From Limnothrix sp. CACIAM 69d (GTDB taxonomy: Bacteria; Cyanobacteriota; Cyanobacteriia; CACIAM-69d): a DNA stretch of 64,000 nt. The notes beneath the pieces were generated by a model. It was not told where the DNA came from. It was given only the letters and a program-made list of their open reading frames with translations, and searched no databases. The translations under genes and the position numbers were made by a program. Shown here piece by piece: positions 8,456-17,900 of this stretch; positions within the stretch are counted from its first letter, which is position 1; each line of letters begins with the position of its first letter. The stretch is from contig MKGP02000007.1 in the NCBI GenBank assembly GCA_001913845.2, positions 62,001 through 126,000 of the forward strand. The letters are read 5' to 3'.

Positions 8456-9769
8456 ATGACCACAACGATTACACTCCAAACCCCCAAGGATATTTCGCTC
8501 GGGGAAATTGAGGCAGAGTTAAACAAGATTTGGCTGAGTCAGGGATCCGGCGATGCGGCGATCGCCACAAGAGCTGCCACGTTCTGCATGGTGGCCTATG
8601 AGCCGGAGGAGTTTCAGCAATTGTTGGGTTCCCTGGGGTTTTATAAGGGGGCGATCGATGGGTTGCATGGCCCCGACACCCGCAACGCCATCAAGCTGGC
8701 CCAGTCAGCCTACGGATTTCGGACGACCGGGCGCGTGGATATGGATACCCTGCGGGCCCTGCGCGAAGATCACGTGAGCTTTGGGCAAACGCGCTCCCCC
8801 AATTTAGATTTGCGCGGGGCCACCGTTAGCGATGCGATCGCGGCGCAAAATCCTTCTCGGATCATTGCCCTTTGTCCCACCCTGGGGCCCGATGAAGGGG
8901 TAACTGCTCAAGTGTCCGCCTATTGCCCCGTGCAAAAGAGCAAGAGCCGGAATCTGGTTTGCTGCGAATACATCACGCTGCGCGGAACCAAGGAGGCCCT
9001 GGAGCGGGTGGCCGATTTGGTGGTGTCGTTGTTGATTCCTGATTTGCCGAAGTTTGCCTGGTGGAAGGCCACGCCCAATCCTGAACAGGGCCTGTTCCAA
9101 ACGCTGGCGGAAACGGCCAATTGCCTGATTTTGGATTCGTCTTACTTCAGCGATCCCGAAGCGGAATTTTTGAAAATTCAGTCGCTGATTGATCAGGAAA
9201 CCTACATTGCTGATTTGAATTGGCACCGGTTGTCCCTCTGGCAGGAGCTGACGGCGGCTTCGTTTGATCCGCCGGAGCGGCGAATGTGGCTGGGAGAGGT
9301 CGATCGAATCTCGATCGATTACGAAAAAGGCAGTGCGGCCCAAGCGTTGATGTTCCTCGGGTGGTTTGCGAGCCGCCTGGGGTGGGAGCCGATCGCCTAT
9401 CGGGCCACGGGCGGCGACTATGACTTGGTATATGTGGATTTTGAACGCGGTGACGGGCGATCGATCCAGGCAGAATTGGCCGCCATTCCCACGGCCGATG
9501 TGGGTGAAATTCCGGGGGATTTGATTGGGCTGCGTTTGGCTTCCACCAATCCCAATGCGGACTGCGCCACGATTCTTTGCTCAGAAATGACGGGCTGTAT
9601 GCGGATGGAGGCGGGGGGCAGTGCCCAATCGGCCCGCACTGAACAGGTGACGGCTTTGCCCGACCAAAAGGCAGAATTGCTGATGGCGCAACAGCTTCAG
9701 CGTTGGGGACGGGAGGTGCTGTATGAAGAGAGCATGGCCGTCACCATCAAAATTCTGCAATTGCGGTAG
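8456..9769 (+). CDS. opcA: OpcA, glucose-6-phosphate dehydrogenase assembly/activator protein
   Basis: OpcA binds G6PDH and promotes its active oligomer, coupling the oxidative pentose phosphate pathway to redox state. The start is ATG 8456 (MTTTITLQTPKDISLGEIE), giving 437 residues; in-frame codons further upstream belong to the zwf 3' end. Residues about 55-105 resemble a peptidoglycan-binding-like three-helix module (LGFYKGAIDGLHGPDTRNAI). The remainder has the usual OpcA phrases (LDSSYFSDPEAEF, DLNWHRLSLWQEL). Cys370, Cys375 and Cys381 cluster near the C terminus. The six-residue spacing of 375/381 equals that of the thioredoxin-regulated pair I recall from Anabaena OpcA. Confidence 0.94.
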   Translation: MTTTITLQTPKDISLGEIEAELNKIWLSQGSGDAAIATRAATFCMVAYEPEEFQQLLGSLGFYKGAIDGLHGPDTRNAIKLAQSAYGFRTTGRVDMDTLRALREDHVSFGQTRSPNLDLRGATVSDAIAAQNPSRIIALCPTLGPDEGVTAQVSAYCPVQKSKSRNLVCCEYITLRGTKEALERVADLVVSLLIPDLPKFAWWKATPNPEQGLFQTLAETANCLILDSSYFSDPEAEFLKIQSLIDQETYIADLNWHRLSLWQELTAASFDPPERRMWLGEVDRISIDYEKGSAAQALMFLGWFASRLGWEPIAYRATGGDYDLVYVDFERGDGRSIQAELAAIPTADVGEIPGDLIGLRLASTNPNADCATILCSEMTGCMRMEAGGSAQSARTEQVTALPDQKAELLMAQQLQRWGREVLYEESMAVTIKILQLR

Positions 9770-9839
9770 CCCGGAAAAGACCGACCAATGATCGACCAAT
9801 GCTCGGCCAATCATCGATTCACGGTCGCCTAGCAGTGGC

Positions 9840-10334
9840 CTAACAGTCGCCGGTTTGTTCGCAAGCGCCGATGCTGACCCAGTTGCTGGAACCATCGGCC
9901 CAAAATTCTTTTTTCCAAATGGGGGCGTTGTGCTTTAGTTGGTCGATCGCGTAGCGGCAGGCCTCGAAGGCTTCCGATCGATGGGGAGACCCGATCGCCA
10001 CCAGCACACTGATTTCGCCAATTTTTAGCTTACCGATCCGATGGTGAATCACCACCCGATTCACCACGGGCCACCGCTGGCGAATCTGGGCGGCAATTTG
10101 CTGAAAGATGACGATCGCCATCGGTTCGTAGGCTTGATAATCCAGAGCCACCACGGGTTTGCCGTCTGTTTCTTGGCGCACGGTCCCATTCATCACCACG
10201 ATCGCGCCGTTGGCCGGGTCATCGGCCAAGCGATATACCGCGTCCAGCGAAAGGGGCGCAAAGGTAATGGCGAAGGAGTCGCGTGAGTCGGCCAGGGGCG
10301 CGGCTTTGGCAAGGGGAGACGGCACGGACAACAT
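9840..10334 (-). CDS. moaE: Molybdopterin synthase catalytic subunit MoaE
   Basis: MoaE transfers sulfur from the thiocarboxylated MoaD tail to precursor Z in molybdenum cofactor synthesis, in the cytosol. The signature runs HHRIGKLKIGEISVLVAI, then SPHRSEAFEACRYAID, then LKHNAPIWKKE, which holds the catalytic lysines. The ATG at 10334 gives 164 residues; a TTG at 10346 would add four. No moaD is adjacent. Its cofactor would serve enzymes such as nitrate reductase, none of which is in this window. Confidence 0.93.
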   Translation of the reverse strand: MLSVPSPLAKAAPLADSRDSFAITFAPLSLDAVYRLADDPANGAIVVMNGTVRQETDGKPVVALDYQAYEPMAIVIFQQIAAQIRQRWPVVNRVVIHHRIGKLKIGEISVLVAIGSPHRSEAFEACRYAIDQLKHNAPIWKKEFWADGSSNWVSIGACEQTGDC

Positions 10335-10502
10335 GGCTCTGATCAAGCTCGATCGGGAACGGCGACTCCTGCTATCCTAACGCCTGGCCTTGGACGATCG
10401 ACACCAATGGCGAGATGGAATCCTGGAACACATCCATCAGCCGTTCTTAGCTTGCGGTTAGCCTGAGCTTGAAGTCAGCCTTAAGCTGGCTTAACTTGCG
10501 CT

Positions 10503-11591
10503 TTAGCTGGCCGCGTCCTCGAAGCGATCGATGATCCCGCCGCCGAGCAACACTTCGCCCCGATACCAAACGGCCGCTTGACCCGGCGTGACGCTGAATT
10601 GTGGCTCATCAAAGACCAGCTTTACCCGATCGCTCCCCTTTAAGGGCACGATCGTGACCGGCACGGCGGGCGATCGGTAGCGAATTTGCACCTCCGCGTG
10701 AATGGGGGTGCTGGGCGGGGCGATCGACACCCAATTCACCCGGCTGACCGTGCAACTGGGGCGGGTGGCCCGATCGCGCGTGGCCACCACCACTCGATTG
10801 CGCACCGCATCCAGCGCCACCACGTAGAGCGGTTCCGGTGCTGAAACGCCAATGCCCTTGCGCTGCCCGATCGTGTAGTGATGAATGCCTTCGTGTTGGC
10901 CCAACACCTTGCCATCGAGATCCACAATCTCGCCCGCCTTGGGGGTGATGTACTTGTCAAGGAAAGCCTGCATGGAACCATGGGCCTCAATCAGGCACAG
11001 GTCTTGGCTTTCGGGCTTGTCGGCCACATGCAGCCCAAACTTACGGGCAAATTCCCGGGTTTGGGCCTTGTCATATTTCCCCAGGGGAAAAAGCACCGCG
11101 CCCAACACGTCCTGATCCAGGTCGTAGAGGAAATAGGATTGATCCTTGTTGCGATCGAGCGCTCGCAGCAATTGATAACGCCCTTGATCCGGGTCGTAGG
11201 CCGTGCGGGCATAGTGACCGGTGGCAATGCGATCGGCTCCCAACTCCTCGCGGGCGTAGCGCAACATGGGGCCAAACTTCACCGCCTTGTTGCATTGGGA
11301 ACAGGGTAGCGGCGTGGTGCCGCTTTGGTAGCCATCCACCAAATAATCGATGATGTAGCTTTCAAAGGTGTCGCGAATATCCACCACATGGTGGGTAATG
11401 CCCAATTTTTCGCAGAGTTGGGCCGCGTCCACCATGCCTTCCGAGCAGCATTGGCCCTTGCCGCGCATCAACCAAAGGGTGACACCCAGGACTTCAAACC
11501 CCTGCTCTTTCAGCAACACGGCCGTGGTTGAACTATCGACTCCACCGGACAAACCGACGGCGACTTTGGAATGGAGGGTGGCGTTGCTCAT
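10503..11591 (-). CDS. mnmA: tRNA-specific 2-thiouridylase
   Basis: MnmA introduces the 2-thio group at wobble U34 of tRNA Lys, Glu and Gln, using ATP and relayed sulfur. The PP-loop ATP site is [11 protein letters not shown] near the N terminus. The two catalytic cysteines lie in [13 protein letters not shown] and SQDLCLIE, and the C-terminal beta-barrel carries [17 protein letters not shown]. The ATG at 11591 ([13 protein letters not shown]) is chosen because conservation starts there; in-frame codons upstream to 11741 lack support. This gives 362 residues, normal for the family. Confidence 0.95.
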   Translation of the reverse strand: MSNATLHSKVAVGLSGGVDSSTTAVLLKEQGFEVLGVTLWLMRGKGQCCSEGMVDAAQLCEKLGITHHVVDIRDTFESYIIDYLVDGYQSGTTPLPCSQCNKAVKFGPMLRYAREELGADRIATGHYARTAYDPDQGRYQLLRALDRNKDQSYFLYDLDQDVLGAVLFPLGKYDKAQTREFARKFGLHVADKPESQDLCLIEAHGSMQAFLDKYITPKAGEIVDLDGKVLGQHEGIHHYTIGQRKGIGVSAPEPLYVVALDAVRNRVVVATRDRATRPSCTVSRVNWVSIAPPSTPIHAEVQIRYRSPAVPVTIVPLKGSDRVKLVFDEPQFSVTPGQAAVWYRGEVLLGGGIIDRFEDAAS

Positions 11592-11750
11592 GGCGCGACG
11601 AAAGCTGACCCAAGGGGTGTTTTCAACGGGGCGTTTCCTATGATATGGGCGATCGCGGATCTTGCGGATCCAGACCGACTCCAAAAAAATGGCGAATTCC
11701 GGACGAATCTTCCTGGTCGTAGTGGTCTGGTTGCCTGGCAATTTCTGGCG

Positions 11751-12704
11751 TTAGGGGGCAACTTCCACGCCCGATCGGGCCCGATAAACCGCCTGCACGT
11801 TGTACCAGTTCAGGAAAACTCGAGCCACCTCCAGGGCCAGTTGCGGCCGACCCCGATCGATCAACCACTGCAACAGGGGGCGAAGCGTGCGCTCGTTCAA
11901 GCGGCCACCCAAGGACAGCAACCCCCACAGGACCACATGCAGCCAGGTCATTTGAATCATCAAGCGCACATTCCAGGTGGGATGCTTGCGATAGAACTCA
12001 ATGCCCATTCGGCCCCGTTCCATTTCCCGCCGAATCAGCCCCGGAATCTCATCGAGGCTGAAGGGAGGATGCCAGTGATAGCCCACGGCTTCCGGACAGG
12101 GAATGAGGCGCAGGCCCAAGGCCTTCAGCCGCACCCCCAATTCCAAATCTTCCCAGCCATAGAGGGTAAAGCGCTCATCAAAGGCCCCCGCGCGATCGAG
12201 CCAATGTTTTGCGATCGCCACATTTCCCGTCGCAAAAAACGCACGGGAAAGATCCGTGATCTTGAAGGGTTCAGCGGTGGGATTATCAAAATTGCAAGTA
12301 TTCACCACCCGTCCGTAGGTGAAATAGGCATCACTACCCGATCGGGTCTGAGCCGCCGTCAGCGCTTGGGCATGGCACTGCAAAAAATCCTCCAGTACCA
12401 CCAAATCGCTGTCAATGAAGACGATCGTATCTCCCTTGGCCGCCCGCAATCCCCGGTTGCGGGCCGCAGCGGGCCCGCCATGATCCTGCTCAATTAACCG
12501 CACATGGGGCAGGCGATCGCGCGACTCCGACAGCCAAGCCACCGTGCCATCCGTCGAGCCATCATCCACCACCACGATTTCATAGCCCTCGATCAGGTTG
12601 GGGCCATGCCACCGTTGATCCTCCATGGCCAACAGGCACTTCTGGAGGATGGGCAAGCGGTTGTAAGTCGGAATGATGACGCTAATAAACACAGGCAGGG
12701 GCAA
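11751..12704 (-). CDS. Family 2 glycosyltransferase
   Basis: This is an inverting GT-A glycosyltransferase of 317 residues, probably working on a cell-surface polysaccharide; donor and acceptor are unknown. The N-terminal strand is VIIPTYNR, the nucleotide-sugar site is EIVVVDDGSTDGT, the DXD-like motif is FIDSDLVV, and a probable catalytic ED pair is in YGWEDLELGVRL. A hydrophobic C-terminal stretch (LMIQMTWLHVVLWGLLSLG) suggests membrane association. The start is a TTG at 12704 or a GTG at 12692, just before VFISVIIPTY. It lies behind mreD on the same strand, with a 104-bp gap. Confidence 0.87.
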   Translation of the reverse strand: MPLPVFISVIIPTYNRLPILQKCLLAMEDQRWHGPNLIEGYEIVVVDDGSTDGTVAWLSESRDRLPHVRLIEQDHGGPAAARNRGLRAAKGDTIVFIDSDLVVLEDFLQCHAQALTAAQTRSGSDAYFTYGRVVNTCNFDNPTAEPFKITDLSRAFFATGNVAIAKHWLDRAGAFDERFTLYGWEDLELGVRLKALGLRLIPCPEAVGYHWHPPFSLDEIPGLIRREMERGRMGIEFYRKHPTWNVRLMIQMTWLHVVLWGLLSLGGRLNERTLRPLLQWLIDRGRPQLALEVARVFLNWYNVQAVYRARSGVEVAP

Positions 12705-12808
12705 GACCGGGATCTATGGTTGATTGCTTTCTAGGATTGATTGTAGAAGGGGTGCTTGGAGAAGGGGTGCTCAAAGAGGGGGAAATTCTGAGGGAGAAGG
12801 TTGGGGTT

Positions 12809-13381
12809 TTAACGATTGCCCAAGGATTCCATCATCCGCCACCAGCGCCCCAGGGGCCAGGACACCACCGGAGACCACAGACTGCTAAGAATGGCCGAAC
12901 AAAGGGTGACCTTTTGATGCAGCGCCCACACATCGCCCGCATCGCGACCGTAGAGATAGGCGAATTGGGCCGCCATCGTCGTTTCCGAAACCGCCACCAA
13001 AACAAAAGTGGTTAGGGGAATCATCACCCAGGCCGTGGTGGTGGCGCGTTGGTGGATGCGGGCCGTCAGCAGGGCCACCAGGGCCAACCCCCAAACATGG
13101 CTGGGCCAAAACTCCGTCATCCCATCCTGAAGCAGTCCCGCCACCACACCGCCGAAGATGGCCACCCACCAGGGGCGACCCACACTCCAACTCACGACCC
13201 AAATTAGGGGCCAGTCAACACCCACCCCCAGCAGTTCCAGACCGGGCAACCGCAGCGGCGTGAGGGTGGCGCAAAGCAACAATGAGCCGGCTGAAACGGC
13301 AACGTTAATCGCCACCTGCACCAGCACAGGATAGCGATCGAGAATATCGCGTAGTTGGGGTTTTTGCTTGATTCCGTTCAA
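12809..13381 (-). CDS. mreD: Rod shape-determining protein MreD
   Basis: This is a membrane partner of MreC in the elongasome that guides lateral wall synthesis. Its 190 residues hold about five hydrophobic segments (VAINVAVSAGSLLLCATL, WGLALVALLTARI, WVMIPLTTFVLVAVSET). Sequence conservation in MreD is low, so the assignment rests on topology and on its place behind mreC (54-bp gap). The only start near the first conserved residues is a TTG at 13381. Confidence 0.82.
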   Translation of the reverse strand: MNGIKQKPQLRDILDRYPVLVQVAINVAVSAGSLLLCATLTPLRLPGLELLGVGVDWPLIWVVSWSVGRPWWVAIFGGVVAGLLQDGMTEFWPSHVWGLALVALLTARIHQRATTTAWVMIPLTTFVLVAVSETTMAAQFAYLYGRDAGDVWALHQKVTLCSAILSSLWSPVVSWPLGRWWRMMESLGNR

Positions 13382-13435
13382 GGCCTAGACGGCAACTATG
13401 CCGATCGAATCAATGGTGGGCTAATCAAGGGTGGG

Positions 13436-14305
13436 TTAGTTCGTGGCTGTGCGGGGTGTTGCGGGGGGCTTGGGTGCTGGGTTGGTTCCGGAATTGGGGT
13501 TAGCCTTGGGGTTTCCCGATCCGCTAGGCGTTGCGGGGACGGGTTCCTGGAACTGCTGAAAGAGTTCTGGGCTATGGGGCAAGACTGTCACCCATTCCAA
13601 CGTGCTCAGGGGAGCGGATAGCTCCACCACCGCTTCCGGGGCGAGGGATTTTTTGGTGTCGATCGCGACGATGCGCCCGATCGGCAAGCCCGCTGGGAAG
13701 AATTGACTGTAGGCAGAGGTGACGATCGCGTCGCCTGGCTTCACATCGGGCAACTTGTCAAAAAATTCCACCGTGGCCGTGCGATCGCTCTTGCCCCGGA
13801 GATACCCCATATAGCGCGATCGGGTCACCGAGATGCCAATGCGGCTGCCGGGATCGCTAACCAACAGCACCCGGCTGGTGTGGGGAGTCACAGCCGTGAC
13901 CCGGCCCACCACGCCCCCGGGAGCCATCACAATCGCCCCCTGTTGAATGCCATCGGCTGTGCCGCGGCCCAAGGTGATTTGTTGCCACCAGCGATCGGCA
14001 CTGCGGCCAATGACCGGCGATGCAATGCCCTCCACGGGCAGGGTTTTACGGTAATTCAGCAGGGTTTGCAACTGAGCATTGCGGCTCTCCACCTCCTCAA
14101 GCCGCTGCTGAAGTTCACGGACTCGGGCATCCGCGAGGTCACTTTGAGAAGGTGCTCCCAGGTGCAGGGGCAACGTCAAGGCCCGGTAGGCTTCCACCAA
14201 AAAACCGGCCCGGCTCTGTCGCACACCAAGGGCTAAGCCCAGTGCAGCGACGGCTAGGACTGCCTTTAGCCAATTGCGCCCCCACCATCGTCGAACGTCA
14301 TACAC
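13436..14305 (-). CDS. mreC: Rod shape-determining protein MreC
   Basis: MreC is a bitopic protein linking cytoplasmic MreB filaments to periplasmic wall synthases. The 289 residues begin with a membrane anchor (WLKAVLAVAALGLALGV). A coiled coil follows (LQQRLEEVESRNAQLQTLL), then the beta-rich periplasmic domain with APGGVVGRVTAVTPHTSRV and GDAIVTSAYSQFFPAGLPIG. The tail is Pro/Asn-rich. The start is the GTG at 14305. It is separated from mreB by about 400 bp, an unusually wide gap for the operon. Confidence 0.93.
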   Translation of the reverse strand: MYDVRRWWGRNWLKAVLAVAALGLALGVRQSRAGFLVEAYRALTLPLHLGAPSQSDLADARVRELQQRLEEVESRNAQLQTLLNYRKTLPVEGIASPVIGRSADRWWQQITLGRGTADGIQQGAIVMAPGGVVGRVTAVTPHTSRVLLVSDPGSRIGISVTRSRYMGYLRGKSDRTATVEFFDKLPDVKPGDAIVTSAYSQFFPAGLPIGRIVAIDTKKSLAPEAVVELSAPLSTLEWVTVLPHSPELFQQFQEPVPATPSGSGNPKANPNSGTNPAPKPPATPRTATN

Positions 14306-14702
14306 GACCAGCGCTCCGTTCTAGAAATTGAGTGGCTTGCTTGCCCACGAAAGTTGCTGATTAATCCTGAAATTAAGGGGTTTGTTGGCGGGTTGGCTCC
14401 AGGACGGGCGGTGATGCATTCCGGGCTACTCCCGTCTAACCAAGATGGGCGACCCATGATTGGCCATGACGAACGGTGGTTGGTAAGGGCCAATCGATAC
14501 CGGTTAAGGAAACGGTGAATCGGGGTCAGCCAAAATCAGTGCAGTGCAGGCTGAACAATGCGAGCTGAACCATGAAAGCGGAACAGTGCAGGCTCAGGCT
14601 GAATGCAAACCGAACTCAAACGATGCAACGCAGAGGCAAGCTATGCAACGCAGGCTTGAACTGCGCCTCCACCTTAGCGGAGGTCAGGTGCTTCAGTCGG
14701 TC
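14306..14702. other. mreB-mreC intergenic region with degenerate repeats
   Basis: There is no gene. From about 14540 to 14670 the DNA is made of drifting short repeats around GTGCAGGCT, GCTGAAC and GATGCAACGCAG. The rest is unremarkable. It may hold an internal promoter for mreC-mreD. Confidence 0.45.
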
Positions 14703-15743
14703 TTAGAGATTACGCGAGCTGCCACTAAAGACCCGCTCTAATTGTTTGAAGTTTTCGAGAACACGACCGGTGCCCAGCACCACGCAGCTCAGGGGATCGG
14801 GAGCCACGTGAACCACGATGCCCGTCTCATGGCTGATCAGGGTGTCTAGGCCCTTGAGCAACGCGCCACCGCCCGCTAGCATAATCCCCCGATCGATGAT
14901 GTCTGAGGCCAATTCCGGCGGGGTTCGTTCCAAAGTCCGCTTCACGGCTTCCACAATCACCGACAGCGGCTCCGACATGCTTTCGCGCACTTCGCCCTGT
15001 TTGACGGCAACGGTGCAAGGCAGACCGGACAGGAGGTGCAGTCCGCGCACTTCCAACACCACGTCATCTTCGTTGCTGGGGTAGGCAGAGCCAATTTGGA
15101 TTTTGACTTCTTCCGCCGTCCGTTCCCCAATGACGAGGTTGTGGACTTTTTTCATGTATTGGGTGATGGATTCGCTGAGTTCATCGCCCGCCACGCGTAC
15201 GGATTCGCTCAACACCGTCCCCTGCAAGCTGAGAACGGCAACTTCGGTTGTGCCGCCGCCGATGTCTACGATCATGTTGCCGGTGGGTTCCGCTACGGGC
15301 AAACCGGCCCCGATCGCCGCTGCGACCGGTTCATCAATCAAGTAAACTTCTCTGGCTCCGGCTTGATGTGCCGCTTCCATGACGGCTCGCCGCTCCACAC
15401 CGGTCACGCCGCTCGGAATTCCGATCACGATCCGGGGTGGTACCAGGGCTTTGCCTTCGTTGACGCGTCGAATGAAGTGCTTCAGCATCAACTCCGCTGT
15501 GTCGAAGTCGGCGATTACCCCGTCACGCAGGGGCCGCAGGGCCATGACGTTGCCGGGCGTTCGACCCAACATCTTTTTGGCATCTTCGCCAACCGCTAGG
15601 GGGACTCGCTTGTCTTGATCGATCGCCACGACGGACGGCTCTTGGAGCACAATGCCCTTGCCGGACACATACACCAAGGTGTTGGCCGTCCCGAGGTCGA
15701 TGCCCATATCCCGAGACAAGGAGAAGCCATTAAAAAGACCCAC
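14703..15743 (-). CDS. mreB: Actin-like cell shape protein MreB
   Basis: MreB is the cytoskeletal ATPase that forms membrane-bound antiparallel filaments positioning wall synthesis. Its 346 residues carry phosphate-1 DLGTANTLVY, phosphate-2 NMIVDIGGGTTEVAVLS and the adenosine motif IMLAGGGALLKGLD. The N terminus MGLFNGFSLSRDMGID is short, with two Phe/Leu pairs that could insert into the membrane. Its presence suggests rod-shaped cells or rod-shaped cells within filaments. mreC and mreD follow on the same strand. Confidence 0.97.
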   Translation of the reverse strand: MGLFNGFSLSRDMGIDLGTANTLVYVSGKGIVLQEPSVVAIDQDKRVPLAVGEDAKKMLGRTPGNVMALRPLRDGVIADFDTAELMLKHFIRRVNEGKALVPPRIVIGIPSGVTGVERRAVMEAAHQAGAREVYLIDEPVAAAIGAGLPVAEPTGNMIVDIGGGTTEVAVLSLQGTVLSESVRVAGDELSESITQYMKKVHNLVIGERTAEEVKIQIGSAYPSNEDDVVLEVRGLHLLSGLPCTVAVKQGEVRESMSEPLSVIVEAVKRTLERTPPELASDIIDRGIMLAGGGALLKGLDTLISHETGIVVHVAPDPLSCVVLGTGRVLENFKQLERVFSGSSRNL

Positions 15744-16228
15744 GTTTTAAGCCCCCACAAGGTCAGGAACTGAAGTTGCTTCGCCAAAAATGACTGTACC
15801 GGTGACAGTCGAGCTGGATTCTATTACGTTTTGTACCAGCCGTCTATCCCTGAGTTGGGCGATCGCCCGGGCCGTTGAAACCCTCCTCTCAGTTGCAGGC
15901 AGGCTATTTAAAAGAAGCGATGGCATGGTGTGTGGCGATCGGTGGCGATCCGGTAAGTTATGCGCTGGATTCTCTGGATCTTTCCAAGGAGTACGGGGGC
16001 GAATCCTGATGGATTTGCAACCAGCTTTCCTGAAGATTTGGGCCTGAGATTTCGGCTTGCCGAGGGATTTGGGAGGAGATCTTGGCCGGGAATCCCTAGG
16101 TTTACAAGGAGTGGGAAAACAAACGAATTGACAGGGCGTTGGAGAAAAACCGGCTCAGGCAGAGATTGAAATGGAATGAGGAGATAGCTGCCGAATCTGG
16201 ACTGGTCTTGCCACCAGTCTACCGCTGA
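15744..16228. other. Intergenic region between mreB and queA
   Basis: This contains no gene that I can support. The mreB promoter must lie near 15750-15850. Nothing else stands out. Confidence 0.4.
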
Positions 16229-17374
16229 TTATTCCTTTCTCTCGAAACGGGGGGCGATGCAAGCATCCGGCAGCAGCAACATGGCATCTCCAAAGGAATA
16301 GAACCGGTAGCGATCGGGGTAGGGATCCGCTGGCGCATCCAAGGCAGCCTGATATAGCTCCAAAAGACGGGCCCGCCCCACAAAGGCCCCCACCAGCATC
16401 ATCAAGCTCGATCGGGGTAGGTGGAAATTGGTGATCAGACCGTCCACCACCCGCCATTGATAGCCGGGATAAATGAACAGATCGGTTTTGCCGCAAAACG
16501 CTTCCACTTGGCCATGGCGTGCAGCGGACTCCAGGGTTCGCACCGCCGTTGTGCCCACCGCAAACACCCGACCACCATTGGCCCGAGTCGTCCGAATTTT
16601 TTCGGCCACCTCCTCGGACAGCAGGGCCCATTCCTCATGCATTTTGTGGGCGGTGATGTCTGGGCTGGCCACGGGCCGAAACGTTCCCACGCCCACATGC
16701 AGCGTCACGAAAGCCCGCCCCACACCAGCGGCACTCAGGCGATCGAGTAATTCCGGGGTGAAGTGCAAGCCGGCTGTGGGAGCCGCCGCCGAACCGGGAT
16801 CGCGCGCATAAACCGTTTGGTAGCGATCGGGCGGGGCCGCTGAATCGGTAATGTAGGGCGGCAGCGGCATTTCGCCCCAAGCATCCAGAATTTCCAGCAG
16901 AGAGTTGGCTCCTGGCGGCAACTGGAATCGCAACAGACGGCCCCCTGTGTTCCGGTCAACGGCCACCACTTCGGCCGATAGCTTGGGGGCTGCCGGGTTT
17001 GCCTGCGCCGCGCCGGGCGGTGGGTCAAATTCAATTTGGGTTCCCACCAGCAGTCGCTTGCCGGGCCGCACCAGGGCCAGCCAGTGATCGGGCGATCGCG
17101 CTTCCAGCAACAACACTTCCACCGCCGCTCCGCTGGCCTTGTGGCCATGGAGCCGAGCTGGAATCACAGAAGAATCATTCATCACCAACAGATCGCCGGG
17201 TCTTAAGAATTCCAGCAAATCGCGAAACTGTCGGTGAACAATCTCGTGGGGCGAGGTGGCCACCAGCAATCGCGATCGATCGCGGGGTTCTCGCGGATTT
17301 TGGGCAATTCGATCGCTGGGTAGCTCGTAGTGATAGCCGTCCAGTGATCGATCGGGGTCGTTGATGTATCCCAT
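16229..17374 (-). CDS. queA: S-adenosylmethionine:tRNA ribosyltransferase-isomerase
   Basis: QueA transfers and rearranges the ribosyl part of AdoMet onto 7-aminomethyl-7-deazaguanine in tRNA, giving epoxyqueuosine. Its 381 residues begin YHYELPSDRIAQNPREPRDR, followed by LVMNDSSVIPARLHGHK, then PTAGLHFTPELL and HVGVGTFRPV, and a C-terminal NFHLPRSSLMMLVGAF. All are classic QueA signatures. The insert between about 120 and 150 (PPPGAAQANPAAPKL) is Pro/Ala-rich and probably a surface loop. The start ATG is at 17374. Confidence 0.96.
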   Translation of the reverse strand: MGYINDPDRSLDGYHYELPSDRIAQNPREPRDRSRLLVATSPHEIVHRQFRDLLEFLRPGDLLVMNDSSVIPARLHGHKASGAAVEVLLLEARSPDHWLALVRPGKRLLVGTQIEFDPPPGAAQANPAAPKLSAEVVAVDRNTGGRLLRFQLPPGANSLLEILDAWGEMPLPPYITDSAAPPDRYQTVYARDPGSAAAPTAGLHFTPELLDRLSAAGVGRAFVTLHVGVGTFRPVASPDITAHKMHEEWALLSEEVAEKIRTTRANGGRVFAVGTTAVRTLESAARHGQVEAFCGKTDLFIYPGYQWRVVDGLITNFHLPRSSLMMLVGAFVGRARLLELYQAALDAPADPYPDRYRFYSFGDAMLLLPDACIAPRFERKE

Positions 17375-17485
17375 AAAAAGGGAATAGTCACGTTTTGTAA
17401 GAATCGCTTAAGATTTTAAGTCAAGAAACGTAAATCTTGAGAGAATATTAAATGTATCGATCGCTTGGAAATCCAAGCTCGGGCC

Positions 17486-17875
17486 ATGGAATACCTCTAC
17501 CGCTTCGCCAACGCCAGTCTAACGCTCCGAGCGATCGAGCATGTCAGCACCTCCTGGCGCTCCTCTCTGCAATTTGTCACCGTTCTCCATCAGATTGACG
17601 GATGGATTTTGCGTCTCAAGTTGTTTTCGCCGCTCATTTCCAAAGCCCATCTCGATTTGCAAGCCTTTTTGCAAGAATTAGGCTCGCCTTACTTGCCCTC
17701 GCCGCAGCTCAAAGTTGTGCTCTGGAGTCTTGAATTGGGTCAATCTCCTATTTCCGTCATGGAACGTCATCAGGTAGCCGTCATTTCCCACGGTCGCCCG
17801 GACAAGGAAGAAATAGAGGAATTCTGCAAGCAATTTATTGCTGGTTTGGGTTACTGCCCTGCAACCCTTGCTTGA
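17486..17875 (+). CDS. Hypothetical protein
   Basis: I do not recognise this 129-residue protein. The ATG at 17486 (MEYLYRFANASLTLRAIEH) is preferred to an upstream in-frame TTG. It has an amphipathic N-terminal half, a central hydrophobic patch (DGWILRLKLFSPLIS) and a C-terminal charged segment (RPDKEEIEEFCKQFIAGLG). There is no signal peptide or membrane helix. Codon use looks like that of its neighbours. It is divergent from queA with about 110 bp between starts, and an AT-rich desert follows. Confidence 0.55.
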   Translation: MEYLYRFANASLTLRAIEHVSTSWRSSLQFVTVLHQIDGWILRLKLFSPLISKAHLDLQAFLQELGSPYLPSPQLKVVLWSLELGQSPISVMERHQVAVISHGRPDKEEIEEFCKQFIAGLGYCPATLA

Positions 17876-17900
17876 TGAAGAGGCTATTGCCTTTTTCATC
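17874..17900 (+). terminator. Possible terminator hairpin
   Basis: GATGAAGAGGC pairs imperfectly with GCCTTTTTCATC directly after the stop codon of the hypothetical gene. The stem contains the T-run, so termination efficiency is uncertain. Confidence 0.35.
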
